A stretch of DNA of 64,000 nucleotides from Brumimicrobium aurantiacum (GCF_003402975.1 NZ_QURB01000003.1:333577-397576), one strand, 5' to 3'; positions 44,068 through 54,826 are shown, counted from the first letter of the stretch. Made by a program: numbers and translations. Notes: a model not told the origin generated them from the sequence alone.

Positions 44068-45249
44068 TTAGATCACTCTAAAAGTTACCCTTCTGTTTTT
44101 AGCAGCCTTCAAGTTTTCGTCATCACTTTCGTTAATGTATTTTGAGGCAGTTCCGTTTTTACCATCTTCGATGATTAAACGGTCACCATCAATTTCTCTT
44201 TCTTCTAATAATTTTTTAACATACTCAGCTCTTCTCATTGATAAAACTTGCTCTGCAGCATTACCAGCTTCTGCATCATCAGAGTGACCTGTAATTTGAA
44301 TCTTCATGCTTGGATTTTCCTTCATTAAAGATGCAATTTTATCAAGAGTTTTAACACCGTCAACTTTTACATCATATCTTCCTCCAGCATAGAAAATGTT
44401 ATATTCAGAAATCTTGTCGTTTAAAGTCATGTCTTTTGTGATCTCTGGAGATCTTTGGTAGATTGTAGAAGCTTCTTGTTTAGCTTCGTCACCATAATCA
44501 CATTCACATGTTTCATTTGGACCTAATAATTGAACTGAGATATCATCAATATAATAGTATGCTGCAATAATCTGCTTTCCTTTGATGTCCCTAGGTTTTC
44601 TTGCGCGGTCATTAGTGATTTCTGAATCTTCCGCAAAGTTTCCTATGGTGATATAGCGCTCTTTTCCTGTTGCAACATATTCACCACAAACTAAATCCCA
44701 ACCATACATTCCATCAAATACCTCTTTTTTAGGATGTTCAACATGTGTTTCAGCTATAATAGCAGGTACTTTATCATCTGTTCCTAATCCTTTTTTAGAA
44801 AAATGTGCTCCTAAACGATTGGCAGAATACTTAGAAAGTTCAGCAAGTGAAGCATAAAACTGCACTTTGTAACGCATTCCCTTCTTTAATTTTGTTGTTA
44901 ATTCTGAAGTTATATAAGTTCTGTTTTCTTTTTCTCTATATGAATAAGCAATGATTCCTGCGTAATTTACACCTGATTTAGCTTCCTCTTTTCCGTAAAT
45001 GTTTTCTGGAGTCATAACATCAGGTCCATTGGCATCAGCAGAATAAAGATCAGCTCTATCTCCAGAAGCAGATGACCATCCATCAGCTTTTTCAATGTCA
45101 CCAACACGCCTAATTTTTCTACTCTGAGCATCTTCAAAGCTTGGATTAGCCACCAAGTTTTCGGCCTCTTGTGCCATTACAGATAATGAAAGTAATGCGA
45201 CTGGTAATGTGAATAACCAACCTTTTAAATTTTTAGTTTTAAATTCCAT
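44068..45249 (-). CDS. OmpA-family protein with N-terminal beta-sandwich domain
   Basis: 393 residues. Signal peptide to about residue 26 (LLSLSVMA). The region 30-240 starts [14 protein letters not shown] and resembles carbohydrate-binding/discoidin-like beta-sandwiches (NPSFE opening, YRVQFYASL-type strand, [10 protein letters not shown] end). The C-terminal OmpA domain (about 275-393; [31 protein letters not shown]) binds peptidoglycan. The ATG lies within the last 11 bases of hemE, so the two genes are probably co-transcribed, though no functional link is evident. Confidence 0.85.
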   Translation of the reverse strand: MEFKTKNLKGWLFTLPVALLSLSVMAQEAENLVANPSFEDAQSRKIRRVGDIEKADGWSSASGDRADLYSADANGPDVMTPENIYGKEEAKSGVNYAGIIAYSYREKENRTYITSELTTKLKKGMRYKVQFYASLAELSKYSANRLGAHFSKKGLGTDDKVPAIIAETHVEHPKKEVFDGMYGWDLVCGEYVATGKERYITIGNFAEDSEITNDRARKPRDIKGKQIIAAYYYIDDISVQLLGPNETCECDYGDEAKQEASTIYQRSPEITKDMTLNDKISEYNIFYAGGRYDVKVDGVKTLDKIASLMKENPSMKIQITGHSDDAEAGNAAEQVLSMRRAEYVKKLLEEREIDGDRLIIEDGKNGTASKYINESDDENLKAAKNRRVTFRVI

Positions 45250-46273
45250 AGTTTTTTACAGTTTTAATAAATGTTTGTACTTTTTCTGGATTGATGTCAG
45301 GATAAACTCCATGACCCAAATTTACAATATGTCTTTTACTTTTGAAACTATCCAACATATTAATTGTCAATTGCTCTATCTCGTTATGAGAGGCATAAAG
45401 GGCACAAGGATCTAAGTTCCCTTGAAGTGTTTTTTCTTCACCAACAATTTTTCTGACCTCTGAAGCATTCATATTCCAATCAAGTCCTATCGTATTACAA
45501 CTTGATTTTGCTAGGTGAGGTAGTGCTGCGTAAGCTCCTTTTGAGAATAAAGTAACGGGAACTTCATTAATTGCTTCAGCAATTTTATTCATGTACTTTA
45601 AACCGAATTCAAGGTATTGTTCGTTTCCTAAAATTCCTGCCCATGAATCAAATACTTGGATAATATCTGCCCCGGCTTTTATTTGCATTTTCAAATAACG
45701 AATTGTAACATCCGTGATTCTTTCAAGCAAGTCATGTGCCAAAGTCGGATTTTGATACAACATTTTCCTTGAAGCAGAAAATGTTTTTGATCCTCCTCCT
45801 TCAATCATATAGCAAAAGATAGTCCATGGTGCACCAGCGAAACCAATTAAAGGCACGCGTCCATTTAATTCTTTTTTTGTGATTTCTAATGCTTCTTTTA
45901 CATAGCCTAAACGATCTTCAACATTGAAATCGGTTTGACCATATTTTAGTAGGTCACTTTCGTTTTTAATTGTTTTTTCGAAGTAAGGTCCAACTTTTTC
46001 AACCATTTGATATTCTAACCCCATTGCTTCAGGGATAACTAAGATATCTGAAAAAATAATGGCAGCATCTACATCGAGATGGTCTACCGGTTGGATGGTA
46101 ACCTCTGCTGCTAGAGCAGGTGTTTCAACTAATTCCTTAAATCCACTCAAGGAATTTCTAACAGCTCTATATTCTGGAAGAATTCTTCCAGCTTGACGCA
46201 TTAGCCAAACGGGATATCTTTCAATATCTTCTCCACGGGCTGCTCTTAAAAGTAAGTCATTTTTAATATCCAT
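45239..46273 (-). CDS. hemE: Uroporphyrinogen decarboxylase
   Basis: 344-residue HemE, converting uroporphyrinogen III to coproporphyrinogen III in heme synthesis. The signature [16 protein letters not shown] is at 21-36 and the catalytic Asp lies in [16 protein letters not shown] near 69-84. [20 protein letters not shown] is the second block. A TATCTTTG box precedes the ATG by six bases, implying a very short leader. The OmpA gene follows with an 11-base overlap. Confidence 0.95.
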   Translation of the reverse strand: MDIKNDLLLRAARGEDIERYPVWLMRQAGRILPEYRAVRNSLSGFKELVETPALAAEVTIQPVDHLDVDAAIIFSDILVIPEAMGLEYQMVEKVGPYFEKTIKNESDLLKYGQTDFNVEDRLGYVKEALEITKKELNGRVPLIGFAGAPWTIFCYMIEGGGSKTFSASRKMLYQNPTLAHDLLERITDVTIRYLKMQIKAGADIIQVFDSWAGILGNEQYLEFGLKYMNKIAEAINEVPVTLFSKGAYAALPHLAKSSCNTIGLDWNMNASEVRKIVGEEKTLQGNLDPCALYASHNEIEQLTINMLDSFKSKRHIVNLGHGVYPDINPEKVQTFIKTVKNYGI

Positions 46274-46278
46274 AGAAA

Positions 46279-46286
46279 CAAAGATA
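46279..46286 (-). promoter_or_regulatory. -7 promoter box for hemE
   Basis: TATCTTTG on the minus strand, ending five bases before the hemE ATG. Confidence 0.55.
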
Positions 46287-46340
46287 ATGATTCATTATGG
46301 ATAATGGTTGAAGTGGTATTAGAAAAGTTTAAAGCAAAAA

Positions 46341-46372
46341 AAAAGGAACCTAATTCAATTAGATTCCTTTTT
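46341..46372 (-). terminator. Terminator after rpsT
   Basis: AAAAGGAACCTAATT and AATTAGATTCCTTTT form a near-perfect hairpin; on the minus strand it is followed by a nine-base T run. It ends the tRNA-rpsT transcription unit. Confidence 0.82.
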
Positions 46373-46390
46373 AAAATAAGTTTAAAGATC

Positions 46391-46642
46391 TTACAATTCA
46401 GCAATGTGCATTGCTAATCCAGATTTTAAATTAGCCGCTTTTTTCTTGTGAATGATATTTTTCTTTGCTAATTTGTCTAACATACTTACAACTTTTGGGT
46501 ATTGCTTTTCAGCTTCTGCCTTGTCAGTTGTCGCACGTAAAACACGAATCGCATTACGCGTTGTTTTGTGCTGGTACTTGTTACGTAAAGCTTTCGCTCT
46601 GTCTGATCTTACTCTTTTAAGTGCTGACTTATGATTCGCCAT
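46391..46642 (-). CDS. rpsT: 30S ribosomal protein S20
   Basis: 83-residue, highly basic S20: [20 protein letters not shown], then [18 protein letters not shown]. It binds 16S rRNA in the body of the small subunit. It lies 29 bases downstream of the second tRNA-Glu gene on the same strand and may be read from the tRNA promoter as no separate box is clear. Confidence 0.96.
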   Translation of the reverse strand: MANHKSALKRVRSDRAKALRNKYQHKTTRNAIRVLRATTDKAEAEKQYPKVVSMLDKLAKKNIIHKKKAANLKSGLAMHIAEL

Positions 46643-46671
46643 AATTTACTTTTGTTATAATATTTAATAAG

Positions 46672-46743
46672 TAGCCCATAGGAGAATCGAACTCCTGTTT
46701 CCAGGATGAAAACCTGATGTCCTAACCACTAGACGAATGGGCC
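46672..46743 (-). tRNA. tRNA-Glu (TTC), copy 2
   Basis: 72-base cloverleaf on the minus strand: acceptor GGCCCAT/ATGGGCT, D-arm with TAGTGGTTAGG, anticodon arm TCAGG-TTTTCAT-CCTGG with anticodon TTC, T-arm AGGAG-TTCGATT-CTCCT. CCA is not encoded. Identical to the copy at 46815-46886. Confidence 0.96.
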
Positions 46744-46777
46744 AATAATTCAAAACGATATTTGAAACTTAAAAACT

Positions 46778-46811
46778 GTAAAAAGTTATACTCGTTTGTA
46801 TAACTTTTTAC
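46778..46811. terminator. Perfect hairpin between tandem tRNA-Glu genes
   Basis: GTAAAAAGTTATAC / GTATAACTTTTTAC, a 14-bp perfect stem with loop TCGTTT, between the two tRNAs. It may partly terminate transcription after the first tRNA or direct processing of the precursor. Confidence 0.6.
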
Positions 46812-46814
46812 TTG

Positions 46815-46886
46815 TAGCCCATAGGAGAATCGAACTCCTGTTTCCAGGATGAAAACCTGATGTCCTAACCACTAGACGAATGGGCC
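46815..46886 (-). tRNA. tRNA-Glu (TTC), copy 1
   Basis: The same 72-base sequence as the copy at 46672-46743, upstream in transcription. All arms and the TTC anticodon are intact. It is preceded by a promoter at 46924-46954. Confidence 0.96.
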
Positions 46887-46923
46887 GTTGTTTTGTTTTT
46901 AAGTATTTCAAATAATCGGAGTG

Positions 46924-46954
46924 CAAATATACGTACAGTTTGGATAACCACCAA
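46924..46954 (-). promoter_or_regulatory. Promoter for tRNA-Glu genes
   Basis: On the minus strand TTG (46952-46954) and TATATTTG (46924-46931) are separated by exactly 20 bases, an excellent Bacteroidota promoter, about 38 bases before the first tRNA. Confidence 0.75.
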
Positions 46955-46976
46955 GCTTTTTTTGAAAAAAAATCAA

Positions 46977-47654
46977 TTATTTTTTATTGATTTCTGCTTC
47001 GAACTTGAATCCCAGTCTTTTACCTGTTGAAATTTCTTGTGCATTTGTTATGGTTTTTATTTGATGAACATTTACAACGCTTACTTTATCAAAAGGCGGA
47101 GTTTGTAAATCAAAGTTTGCAGCATGTTTAACAGATATCTCAAAGATGGATTTCATACTTTCTTTATCGAATATATTTGATCGTAGATTTCTGAAGTAAT
47201 AAGATAATTCCCCTTTTCCTTCTATTATAAAGTGTCTGTCCTTATTGATAAAGATTCTACCGATTAAATATCCTGCATCTTTTAATCGCGTATGCAAAAA
47301 AGAATCTGCTAGAAAATTATAAATATTAATGACCCCAAAGTATCCTAGGTTCTTGTCTTCTTCTATATACGAGTTTTTCCAAATCGGATGGTTATCGGGG
47401 AAGGTAAATACATTACTGTGCATGTTAAAGACCAATACATCACTTCCTACATAAGCGTGTGTTTCAAAGTCTCCATTGTAGTCAAACTTCAAACGTACAC
47501 GCTCATCAGGAATTTTTACACGGAAATCAATTAATTCGTGTTCTATCAATTCTCTAAATTCCTTGTAACATTCAAGAGTAGTTTTGTAAACTTCCTGTTT
47601 GAGAACGGACTTTGATTTTAATAATTCTACGATACTATTGTTTTCCTTTTTCAT
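46977..47654 (-). CDS. Conserved hypothetical protein
   Basis: 225 residues, soluble, no signal peptide. Sequence such as VRLKFDYNGDFETHAYVGSD followed by HPIWKNSYIEEDKNLGYFGVINIYNFLADSFLH, and a C-terminus around IKTITNAQEISTGKRLGFKF. This resembles conserved hypotheticals found next to proS in Bacteroidota; no enzymatic motif is recognised. It starts nine bases after proS and so is in the same operon. Confidence 0.65.
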   Translation of the reverse strand: MKKENNSIVELLKSKSVLKQEVYKTTLECYKEFRELIEHELIDFRVKIPDERVRLKFDYNGDFETHAYVGSDVLVFNMHSNVFTFPDNHPIWKNSYIEEDKNLGYFGVINIYNFLADSFLHTRLKDAGYLIGRIFINKDRHFIIEGKGELSYYFRNLRSNIFDKESMKSIFEISVKHAANFDLQTPPFDKVSVVNVHQIKTITNAQEISTGKRLGFKFEAEINKK

Positions 47655-47663
47655 TCTGGTCTT

Positions 47664-49133
47664 TTAATATGCTTTTGCAAACAATACTCTTTGAGTTGAT
47701 GGTTTCCCACTATATATACAAGTCCCTTCTTCCTTGACACTGTCTAATGGAATACATCTTATGGTTGCTTTGGTTTCTTCTTTAATTTTTAATTCAGATT
47801 CTTTTGTCCCATCCCAATGAGCTGAGATAAATCCTCCTTTTTCATTCAATACTTTTTTGAATTCTTCATAAGTATCAACAGAAGTTGTCTTTTCTGCCCT
47901 GAATTCTTTGGCTCTATTGATTAGGTTGTCTTGAATGTCATTAAGGAGCTTTTCAATATAATCCTCAATTCCATTCCAGTCAACAACTTCTTTTGTTTTG
48001 TTATCACGACGTGCAACTTCAGCTTTTTGATTTTCTAAATCCCTAGGTCCGATAGCCACACGTACAGGAACTCCTTTAGCTTCGTATTCTGCAAACTTCC
48101 AACCTGGACGTCTGTTTTCATCATCATCAAATTTTACTGAGATTCCTTTTTCTGATAATGCTTGTTTTAATGCGTCTACTTTTTCTGTAATCGCTGCAAG
48201 TTGTTCTTCTGTTTTAAATATAGGAATAATTGCTACTTGTATAGGTGCTAATTTTGGAGGTAAGACTAAACCTTCATCATCTGAATGCGTCATAATTAAT
48301 CCTCCAATTAATCTTGTAGAAACTCCCCAAGATGTCGCCCAAACATGTTCTAATTTACCTTCTTTGTCTGCAAATTTAACATCAAATGCTTTTGCGAAAT
48401 TTTGACCAAGGAAGTGTGAAGTTCCTGCTTGAAGTGCTTTTCCGTCTTGCATCAAGGCTTCAATACAGAAAGTCTCTATCGCACCTGCGAATCTTTCAGC
48501 TTCTGTTTTCGTTCCTTTGATCACCGGCATTCCCATGTATTGCTCTGCAAAGTCAGCATAAACATGTAGCATTTGCTCAGCCTCTTTGATTGCTTCTGCT
48601 TCTTTAGCGTGAGCTGTATGTCCTTCTTGCCATAAAAACTCAGATGTTCTTAAGAATAATCGAGTTCTCATTTCCCATCTTACAACATTGGCCCATTGAT
48701 TTATTTTTAATGGTAGATCTCTATAAGATTGAATCCAATTTTTGAAAGAATTCCAAATGATCGTTTCCGATGTTGGTCGAACAATTAATTCTTCTTCCAA
48801 TTTTGCATCTGGATCAACAGAAAGTTTTCCGTCCTCAGTATTCTTTAATCTATAGTGTGTAACAACTGCACATTCTTTAGCAAAACCATCAACATGTTGT
48901 GCTTCTTTATTAAGGTATGATTTTGGAATGAATATAGGGAAGTAAGCATTTGAATGACCAGCTTTTTTGAATTTATCATCCAAAATACTCTTCATATTTT
49001 CCCAGATCGCATAACCATATGGTTTAATGACCATGCATCCACGTACATCTGAATGCTCAGCTAGATCAGCTCTTTCAATAATTTCATTATACCACTTGGA
49101 ATAATCATCAGCGCGTTTAGTATATTTTGCCAT
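47664..49133 (-). CDS. proS: Prolyl-tRNA synthetase (archaeal/eukaryal type)
   Basis: 489-residue class II synthetase without the bacterial INS editing insert and with the C-terminal zinc-like/terminal domain ending in Tyr (VLFAKAY), i.e. the archaeal/eukaryal ProRS form common in Bacteroidota. Motif 2 [25 protein letters not shown] sequence begins near 160 and [13 protein letters not shown] near 182; the anticodon-binding domain occupies about 300-400. It charges tRNA-Pro. Confidence 0.95.
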   Translation of the reverse strand: MAKYTKRADDYSKWYNEIIERADLAEHSDVRGCMVIKPYGYAIWENMKSILDDKFKKAGHSNAYFPIFIPKSYLNKEAQHVDGFAKECAVVTHYRLKNTEDGKLSVDPDAKLEEELIVRPTSETIIWNSFKNWIQSYRDLPLKINQWANVVRWEMRTRLFLRTSEFLWQEGHTAHAKEAEAIKEAEQMLHVYADFAEQYMGMPVIKGTKTEAERFAGAIETFCIEALMQDGKALQAGTSHFLGQNFAKAFDVKFADKEGKLEHVWATSWGVSTRLIGGLIMTHSDDEGLVLPPKLAPIQVAIIPIFKTEEQLAAITEKVDALKQALSEKGISVKFDDDENRRPGWKFAEYEAKGVPVRVAIGPRDLENQKAEVARRDNKTKEVVDWNGIEDYIEKLLNDIQDNLINRAKEFRAEKTTSVDTYEEFKKVLNEKGGFISAHWDGTKESELKIKEETKATIRCIPLDSVKEEGTCIYSGKPSTQRVLFAKAY

Positions 49134-49277
49134 TTTTCGGAACAGTTTTTGTTATATTATTCTTAATATTTAATGTGACTCAAATAAATATTGTTCTTAG
49201 AGATAAAGACAAAAATAAGAACTCAATTTGGATATTCTTTAAATATGTTGTAAGTTTAATCAAAATCTAAAGGAATT

Positions 49278-50330
49278 ATGAAAACATCTATAAAATATCT
49301 TATACCAATCGTTTTAGGAGGAATTCTTGCTTCTTGTTCGAATTCTAGTTATATATCTGAAAATGACGTGTATATGCAGGCCCCTACGAAACTGGATTTA
49401 AATGAAGATCAAGATGATATTACTTCGTTTAATGCTTTCAAAGCGCGTCAAGAAGGATTGTTTCAAGACGAATACATGGATCCAAGAGCCAATCCAGTTA
49501 TGATAAGAAATCAATTTGCCTTAAGGGCATCTTATATGCCTTTTGGAATGATGTTTTATAATCCTACGAATTTTCATGGAATGTCTAACCGCTTTTATTT
49601 TGGAAGTGGTGTTATATATACTGGTCATGGAATGGGGCTAACAGGAATGTATGGAAATCCATATAATTCTCCTTTTGGAGGTTATGATTTTGCATGGAAT
49701 AATAACTATTACCCATACGGTACTGGTTACTACAACGGTTGTCCAAACTATGGTTATTATGGTGGTGGTTATGCTACAAATAATGCATATCAAAGTTCGG
49801 TAGGAAATGTTTATTATGGACCACGTAATTCTATGACCTCAAGTTCAAGAAGGTCAAGTTTTACATCAGCTCAAAGTATAGGGCAGAAAAGTGCTGCACA
49901 ATCAAATCATATAATTTCTAGAAATACAACGGTTTCTAAAAGTACAATTGAGAAAAGAAATGCTGGAGGTAGAGACTATACGAGTAGTGTTGAACGCAAT
50001 ACTTCTAATTCTGGTTTGGTATCAAGTGCTAGTAGAAGAACTGGGACAGCAATTTCTAATAGTCAAAGAAATTCAAGTACATATTCGCCAAGTTCATCAG
50101 CTAGAAGATCTGGAATATCTACAACTTCTGTATCAAGAACTACACCATCTGGTAGTTCGACTAGACAAGGAACAACAGCTACTCCAAGTAACAGAGGTGT
50201 GAATACAAGGACGAGTTCTCCTCGTGTACAGCAAAGTACATCAAGACAAGGATCTTTTAGTACATCATCAAGAAGTAGTTCTTCTAGGGGCAGCGGTTCG
50301 TCTTCATCTTCATCATCAAGAAGACGTTAA
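49278..50330 (+). CDS. Ser/Arg-rich lipoprotein
   Basis: 350-residue lipoprotein: lipobox ILASC with Cys20, then a region rich in Tyr/Gly/Asn (NNNYYPYGTGYYNGCPNYGY near 155-175) and a long C-terminal low-complexity tail (190-350) dominated by Ser, Thr, Arg and ending SSSSSSRRR. The tail is likely disordered and surface exposed. It is followed 28 bases later by an outer-membrane barrel gene, so the two may be made together. No function is recognised. Confidence 0.75.
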   Translation: MKTSIKYLIPIVLGGILASCSNSSYISENDVYMQAPTKLDLNEDQDDITSFNAFKARQEGLFQDEYMDPRANPVMIRNQFALRASYMPFGMMFYNPTNFHGMSNRFYFGSGVIYTGHGMGLTGMYGNPYNSPFGGYDFAWNNNYYPYGTGYYNGCPNYGYYGGGYATNNAYQSSVGNVYYGPRNSMTSSSRRSSFTSAQSIGQKSAAQSNHIISRNTTVSKSTIEKRNAGGRDYTSSVERNTSNSGLVSSASRRTGTAISNSQRNSSTYSPSSSARRSGISTTSVSRTTPSGSSTRQGTTATPSNRGVNTRTSSPRVQQSTSRQGSFSTSSRSSSSRGSGSSSSSSSRRR

Positions 50331-50358
50331 TTTTAAGGTTCAAGACTTTATTTGAAAT

Positions 50359-51834
50359 ATGAGATTTTTATTCTTTTGTTTGGCAAATCTACTTTTGTCA
50401 GTGAGCGTTTTTGCTCAAAATGAAAATGATGTTTTACGATACAGCACAACTGATGTGTTTGGATCTGCAAGATTTGAAGCGATGGCTGGATCCTTTGGTG
50501 CTTTAGGAGCAGACTTTAGTGCAATACAAATTAACCCAGCGAGTATGGGGAGATTTTCTTCCTCTAAAGTTTCTATAAGCTTTAATAATAGTTTTATACA
50601 AACTAATTCTACTTACAATGACACCAGGGCTAGCGCTGAAGATAATAAATTTACAGTTGGAAGTGTTGGGGCTGTTTTTACCACAGATCTTAGCAAAACA
50701 AATACGGGTAAAAAATTCGGACAACTTTCAATAGGATATACACGATTAAAAAATTTCCATAATACAAAAAGATACGAAGGTCAAAACTTCTATTCTCTTC
50801 TTGATGTATTTGCCAATTCAGGATATGGAATTGATCCACAATTTATTTATACTGATAGACCTTTTACAACAGGTCTGGCCTATGACGTGTATGCTATTGA
50901 TTATCTAAGTATGGAAGATGGATATGCCTCGCGCTTAACCGATGGAGATATGTATCATAATCGTGAGATTAATACAGGAGGAGGTATTGGAGAATTTCAC
51001 ATCGGATATTCTGAAAACTATAGGAATAAATTGTATTACGGAGCTAGTCTAGGAATTCGTAGGATTAAATATGATGAGAGTTACAACCATAATGAGACTT
51101 TACTCGATACTGTTGGAACGACTTTACAATCATTTAACTATACCTATGATCAGGTTACTAGAGGTTTAGGTGTGAATTTAAAGTTGGGTTTGATTTATTT
51201 ACCAACAGACCAGTGGAGATTTGGACTCGCATTTGAATCGCCAACTATGCTTAACCTCGAAGATGAGTGGACTGCAGATATGACTGCTACACATGATTAT
51301 GGCGTAGAGACTATTGCTGCTGAATATGTTCCAACTGGATATTATGAATATCGTATGAAAACACCTATGAAATTGAGAGGTTCATTTGCATACACCTTTT
51401 TAATGCGCGGAGCCATCAATGTTGATTTGGAAATGTCCAGATTACCTGGAGGAAAACTGAGGGCTGATGAAACTTATGACTTTAGTGGTTATAATTTTTC
51501 TTACGAAAATGAAGAAGTTCAAATGCAATTTAGGACCGTTTTGAATACTAGAGTAGGAGTTGAGTATATGGTGTATAAAGATCTCTTCCTTAGAGGAGGA
51601 ATTGCTGTTTTACCACAACCCTATAAGGAAGAAATTGGTAATGTCATGACGCCAAACATGACTTATTCTGGTGGAATAGGTTGGGATAATCAAATGTTTG
51701 CTGTCGATTTTAGTTATAGACTACTTAGGCTTCAAAGTGACTATTATGCTTTTGATGCTAGTAAAATTGAAAATAAAACTGAATTTGTTACTGATATACA
51801 CAATTTTGTACTCACTGCTAGGTTTAAGTTTTAA
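50359..51834 (+). CDS. FadL/OMPP1-like outer-membrane beta-barrel protein
   Basis: 491 residues. Signal peptide 1-20 (FCLANLLLSVSVFAQ), then RYSTTDVFGSARFEAMAGSF and GALGADFSAIQINPASMGRF, the hatch-like start of the OMPP1/FadL/TodX family (many are labelled hemin receptor). The rest consists of alternating barrel strands and ends FVLTARFKF with a C-terminal Phe, as in outer-membrane barrels. Probably a channel for hydrophobic compounds; specific cargo unknown. Its last 11 bases overlap the convergent TPR-like gene. Confidence 0.85.
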   Translation: MRFLFFCLANLLLSVSVFAQNENDVLRYSTTDVFGSARFEAMAGSFGALGADFSAIQINPASMGRFSSSKVSISFNNSFIQTNSTYNDTRASAEDNKFTVGSVGAVFTTDLSKTNTGKKFGQLSIGYTRLKNFHNTKRYEGQNFYSLLDVFANSGYGIDPQFIYTDRPFTTGLAYDVYAIDYLSMEDGYASRLTDGDMYHNREINTGGGIGEFHIGYSENYRNKLYYGASLGIRRIKYDESYNHNETLLDTVGTTLQSFNYTYDQVTRGLGVNLKLGLIYLPTDQWRFGLAFESPTMLNLEDEWTADMTATHDYGVETIAAEYVPTGYYEYRMKTPMKLRGSFAYTFLMRGAINVDLEMSRLPGGKLRADETYDFSGYNFSYENEEVQMQFRTVLNTRVGVEYMVYKDLFLRGGIAVLPQPYKEEIGNVMTPNMTYSGGIGWDNQMFAVDFSYRLLRLQSDYYAFDASKIENKTEFVTDIHNFVLTARFKF

Positions 51835-53362
51835 TCTTAGCAGCAACAACTTCAGAAAACTTCTGATTCGAAATTTTTGATTTTAACCAAGATAAAATGT
51901 CGATATAGTCTAAAATTACATTTTCATTTTCATTCTCGTTCTCCAACAATTGCTGAATTTGATCAAGGGTTTCTTTATAAATGTCTATTGTATCAATAGG
52001 TGTTAATGTTTTAGCAAGTTTTTTAATTTGCTTAATGAACACATTTTCAATTTGATGATCTCTTTTTGTTTTGTTTAAATAACGAATTGCTGAGTTAGAA
52101 GTGTATTCTAAGTATTCAAAATTACCTAACTCATAATGTAATAGCAAGTTAAGAATTCTAGCAAAACTATATATGTCTTGTCTTAATTGTTGTTCATTAT
52201 CATTAAGGATTTCATTTAAGAACTGTAGTGATTTTTTATATTCTGCATTCCCAAAGTATGTATATGCTGTGCTGAAATAGAATTTTATTCTTTGTTCTTT
52301 ACTCGATCTTTCAATTAATTCATCATTTTCAGAAAATCCGCTCTCAAGTACCTCTAAAGCTTTTTCAAACATACCTTGAGAACAATATAAATTCATTTGA
52401 TCTGACAATAAAATGTTGTTAATTCTCAATGTTAAATGAAGGGAATTGAATCCTTTTTTACCTTTTAAATCTTTGATTTGATTGATCATTTCTTGAGCCA
52501 TCTCAAAATCATTCGCGTTGATATAGCTTTGCATTAAATGAAATAAGGTTAAAACATAACGCTGACCTAAATCAATTTTAATTTTAGGATGGCTGTCTAA
52601 TATATCCCGCACGCGATTAAACTTAACTTGACTTAATTCAAAGTTTCTATTTGTTGCAGCACATAATCCTTGGATGTAATAACAAATTGAAGCCGCTCGT
52701 GTTGAAAGTGCAGTATTTTTTCCTTTTATTAAATGATGATTTTCAATTTCCTTAACTGTATTTCTTTCTTCTTCGTTCTTGGTAAATCCATCACTTCTAA
52801 AAACAGAATTAATGCGAGAGTACAAGATATGGTATTCAGCCAGATTTCTTAATTTCTCAATAATTTCAGCTTCTTCTTTAATTATATTGTTTAGATCTAC
52901 ATCAAATTCACCAGATTCGTAAGATTCTTCAGTTAACACCTTGTCCCATGAAATTAATTCAATAGCAAAATAAAACTCTTCGTTTTCTCTTGCCATTTTC
53001 TTGGCGCGTTTTAGAAACTTTTTAGCCTCCTTGTGAAGGGCTTTATTGTAAAGAAGTTCAATGTTCTTGATTTCCTGTTTTAGAATACTTGAAATTGATT
53101 GCTCACCATAAAACTGACGTAAACTTTTTAAAATCAATTTGTATAAATGATTTTTTTCAGAAGGAAGATGTTTGATAAACCTCTCTTTCTTGAAATGATT
53201 TTTTAACGCTGCTTCGTCATAAGTTGACTGAGTATCAATGTAATCAAATAGTTTGAAATAATTTTTTTCACCAGATTGAATAGAAGACGAAAGTTTGAAA
53301 AATCTCTTTTCAGACTTTGTAAGCGATTTTATTAAATGAAATAATTCATTACTAGGCTTCAT
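51824..53362 (-). CDS. TPR-like helical protein, conserved hypothetical
   Basis: 512 residues, soluble and almost all helical, opening MKPSNELFHLIKSLTKSEKR, a typical start of a family of Bacteroidota proteins of unknown role. The body is a series of about 35-residue helix pairs consistent with TPR-like repeats (for example LEVLESGFSENDELIERSSKE, AYTYFGNAEYKKSLQFLNEIL). A scaffold role is likely. It is convergent with the FadL-like gene. Confidence 0.7.
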   Translation of the reverse strand: MKPSNELFHLIKSLTKSEKRFFKLSSSIQSGEKNYFKLFDYIDTQSTYDEAALKNHFKKERFIKHLPSEKNHLYKLILKSLRQFYGEQSISSILKQEIKNIELLYNKALHKEAKKFLKRAKKMARENEEFYFAIELISWDKVLTEESYESGEFDVDLNNIIKEEAEIIEKLRNLAEYHILYSRINSVFRSDGFTKNEEERNTVKEIENHHLIKGKNTALSTRAASICYYIQGLCAATNRNFELSQVKFNRVRDILDSHPKIKIDLGQRYVLTLFHLMQSYINANDFEMAQEMINQIKDLKGKKGFNSLHLTLRINNILLSDQMNLYCSQGMFEKALEVLESGFSENDELIERSSKEQRIKFYFSTAYTYFGNAEYKKSLQFLNEILNDNEQQLRQDIYSFARILNLLLHYELGNFEYLEYTSNSAIRYLNKTKRDHQIENVFIKQIKKLAKTLTPIDTIDIYKETLDQIQQLLENENENENVILDYIDILSWLKSKISNQKFSEVVAAKIKT

Positions 53363-53485
53363 ATACAGTTAGTTTATTTCTATAATACGAAATTAACACT
53401 TTTCAATGAAGTACTAAATAAAAAATTGCTTTTTAAGTCCAGTGTCTTAGATTTTACTTTTGTGTACGAGCAAAAAAATATTTTT

Positions 53486-54436
53486 TTATTTAGAAAGTGC
53501 GATACTTCCTTTGTTTTGCGTTTTGTGCTCTAGCAAAGAAGATAGTTGAATTCCATGTTCTTGCGCAATAATCCATAATTCTTTATTCTGTTTTATGTCT
53601 TGAAAAACAACATCACTTTTGATTTTTTTACGTTTACGCATAATGTAAACTTTGTCACCTTCTTTCAGAACATCTTTGTGAGGTGGAAAATCATTCCATC
53701 TGTTCATTTGACGTAAACTGTACCCAAATTCTTTAGCAATTAGATAAAAAGTATCGTTTTTACCAGCAATAACATATTTTGTACGGTTATTGTTTTTGTA
53801 TACTTTACGTTGTGCAGTTACTTCAGCAACGTTTGTTGTTTCTTGAGTCGTTGTTTTTATTTCAGAACCAGTTGGAGTTTCTTTATTTTCAATTTCATTT
53901 TGATTATTTTCTACAATCCAGTCACTCGTCGCAAGAACATCATATTGATCAAGGTTATATCTTTCAATTAAATCAATCAATCGTTTTGGGTATTTTGGAT
54001 TTGTAGCGTAACCAGCATCTTTTAATCCATGAGCCCATGCTTTATAATCGGTGATTTCTAATTCAAAAAGTGAGGCATAACGTGAACGAGAGGTTAAGAA
54101 TTTACTGTGGTCCTCATAAGACTGAGCGGCATTGTCATACTTTCTAAAGCATTCATTTTTTTTATCGTCATCTTTATAGATTGTTTTTCCTTTCCAGTCG
54201 TGGCACTTAATACCAAAATGATTGTTTGCTTCTACAGCTAGGGTTGAGTTTCCAAAACCACTTTCTAGAATTCCTTGTGAAAGCGTAATACTCGCTGGAA
54301 TTCCATGGGAAAGCATTTGATTCATCGCTACATCTTTCCATTTTTGGATATAGTCTTCTAAGCTTGTCTTGGTGTTGTTTGACAATGCTGAAAAAGAAAT
54401 AAAAATCAATGTTGTGAATGCAATTAATCTGGTCAT
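53486..54436 (-). CDS. Glucosaminidase (GH73) with C-terminal LysM
   Basis: 316 residues. Signal peptide 1-19; GH73/FlgJ-type domain about 25-175 with catalytic Glu58 in SQGILESGFGNS and NNHFGIKCHDWKG, YRKYDNAAQSYEDHS; a Thr/Glu-rich linker; LysM about 215-262 (YVIAGKNDTFYLIAKEFGYS ... LKEGDKVYIM) and a second, degenerate LysM-like segment to the end. It hydrolyses the glycan strands of peptidoglycan in growth or separation. Confidence 0.9.
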   Translation of the reverse strand: MTRLIAFTTLIFISFSALSNNTKTSLEDYIQKWKDVAMNQMLSHGIPASITLSQGILESGFGNSTLAVEANNHFGIKCHDWKGKTIYKDDDKKNECFRKYDNAAQSYEDHSKFLTSRSRYASLFELEITDYKAWAHGLKDAGYATNPKYPKRLIDLIERYNLDQYDVLATSDWIVENNQNEIENKETPTGSEIKTTTQETTNVAEVTAQRKVYKNNNRTKYVIAGKNDTFYLIAKEFGYSLRQMNRWNDFPPHKDVLKEGDKVYIMRKRKKIKSDVVFQDIKQNKELWIIAQEHGIQLSSLLEHKTQNKGSIALSK

Positions 54437-54826
54437 TGTTCTCGCTTTTATTTTAGTATAACGAGAGTTATTAACAATGGTTACAATTATTGTTGAAAAC
54501 TCATTATTTTTTTGTTGATAAGCTAGATTTGTCTATCAAATATTAGCTGAACTACTTAGGAGTTTATTGATCAATACCTTAACGCTGCCAATCGGAAGTC
54601 TTTTTATTCCCTAACCAGCTCTTTATTTTTTGCGCTGTATTGGAACGCGGTCCCGAAAACTTTCGGGAACGCAGATCTCCGAACGCGGATATAAGCAGAT
54701 TTTATAGGTGTTTTAGTGTGGGGAGAAAATCGCTAAAAAATCTTGGATTAATTAACAATCTTCAATTGCTTTAGCCCTCGTAAATGAGTAAATTTAGTGT
54801 TTAAATGTACACGTGAAATTGAGAAG
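54437..54826. other. Gene-free interval upstream of ndh-like gene
   Basis: 390 bases with a perfect TCCCGAAA/TTTCGGGA hairpin (54653-54671) and otherwise AT-rich sequence. No gene or clear -7 box was found; a TAAATTTAG sequence lies at 54790-54798 near the start. Confidence 0.55.
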
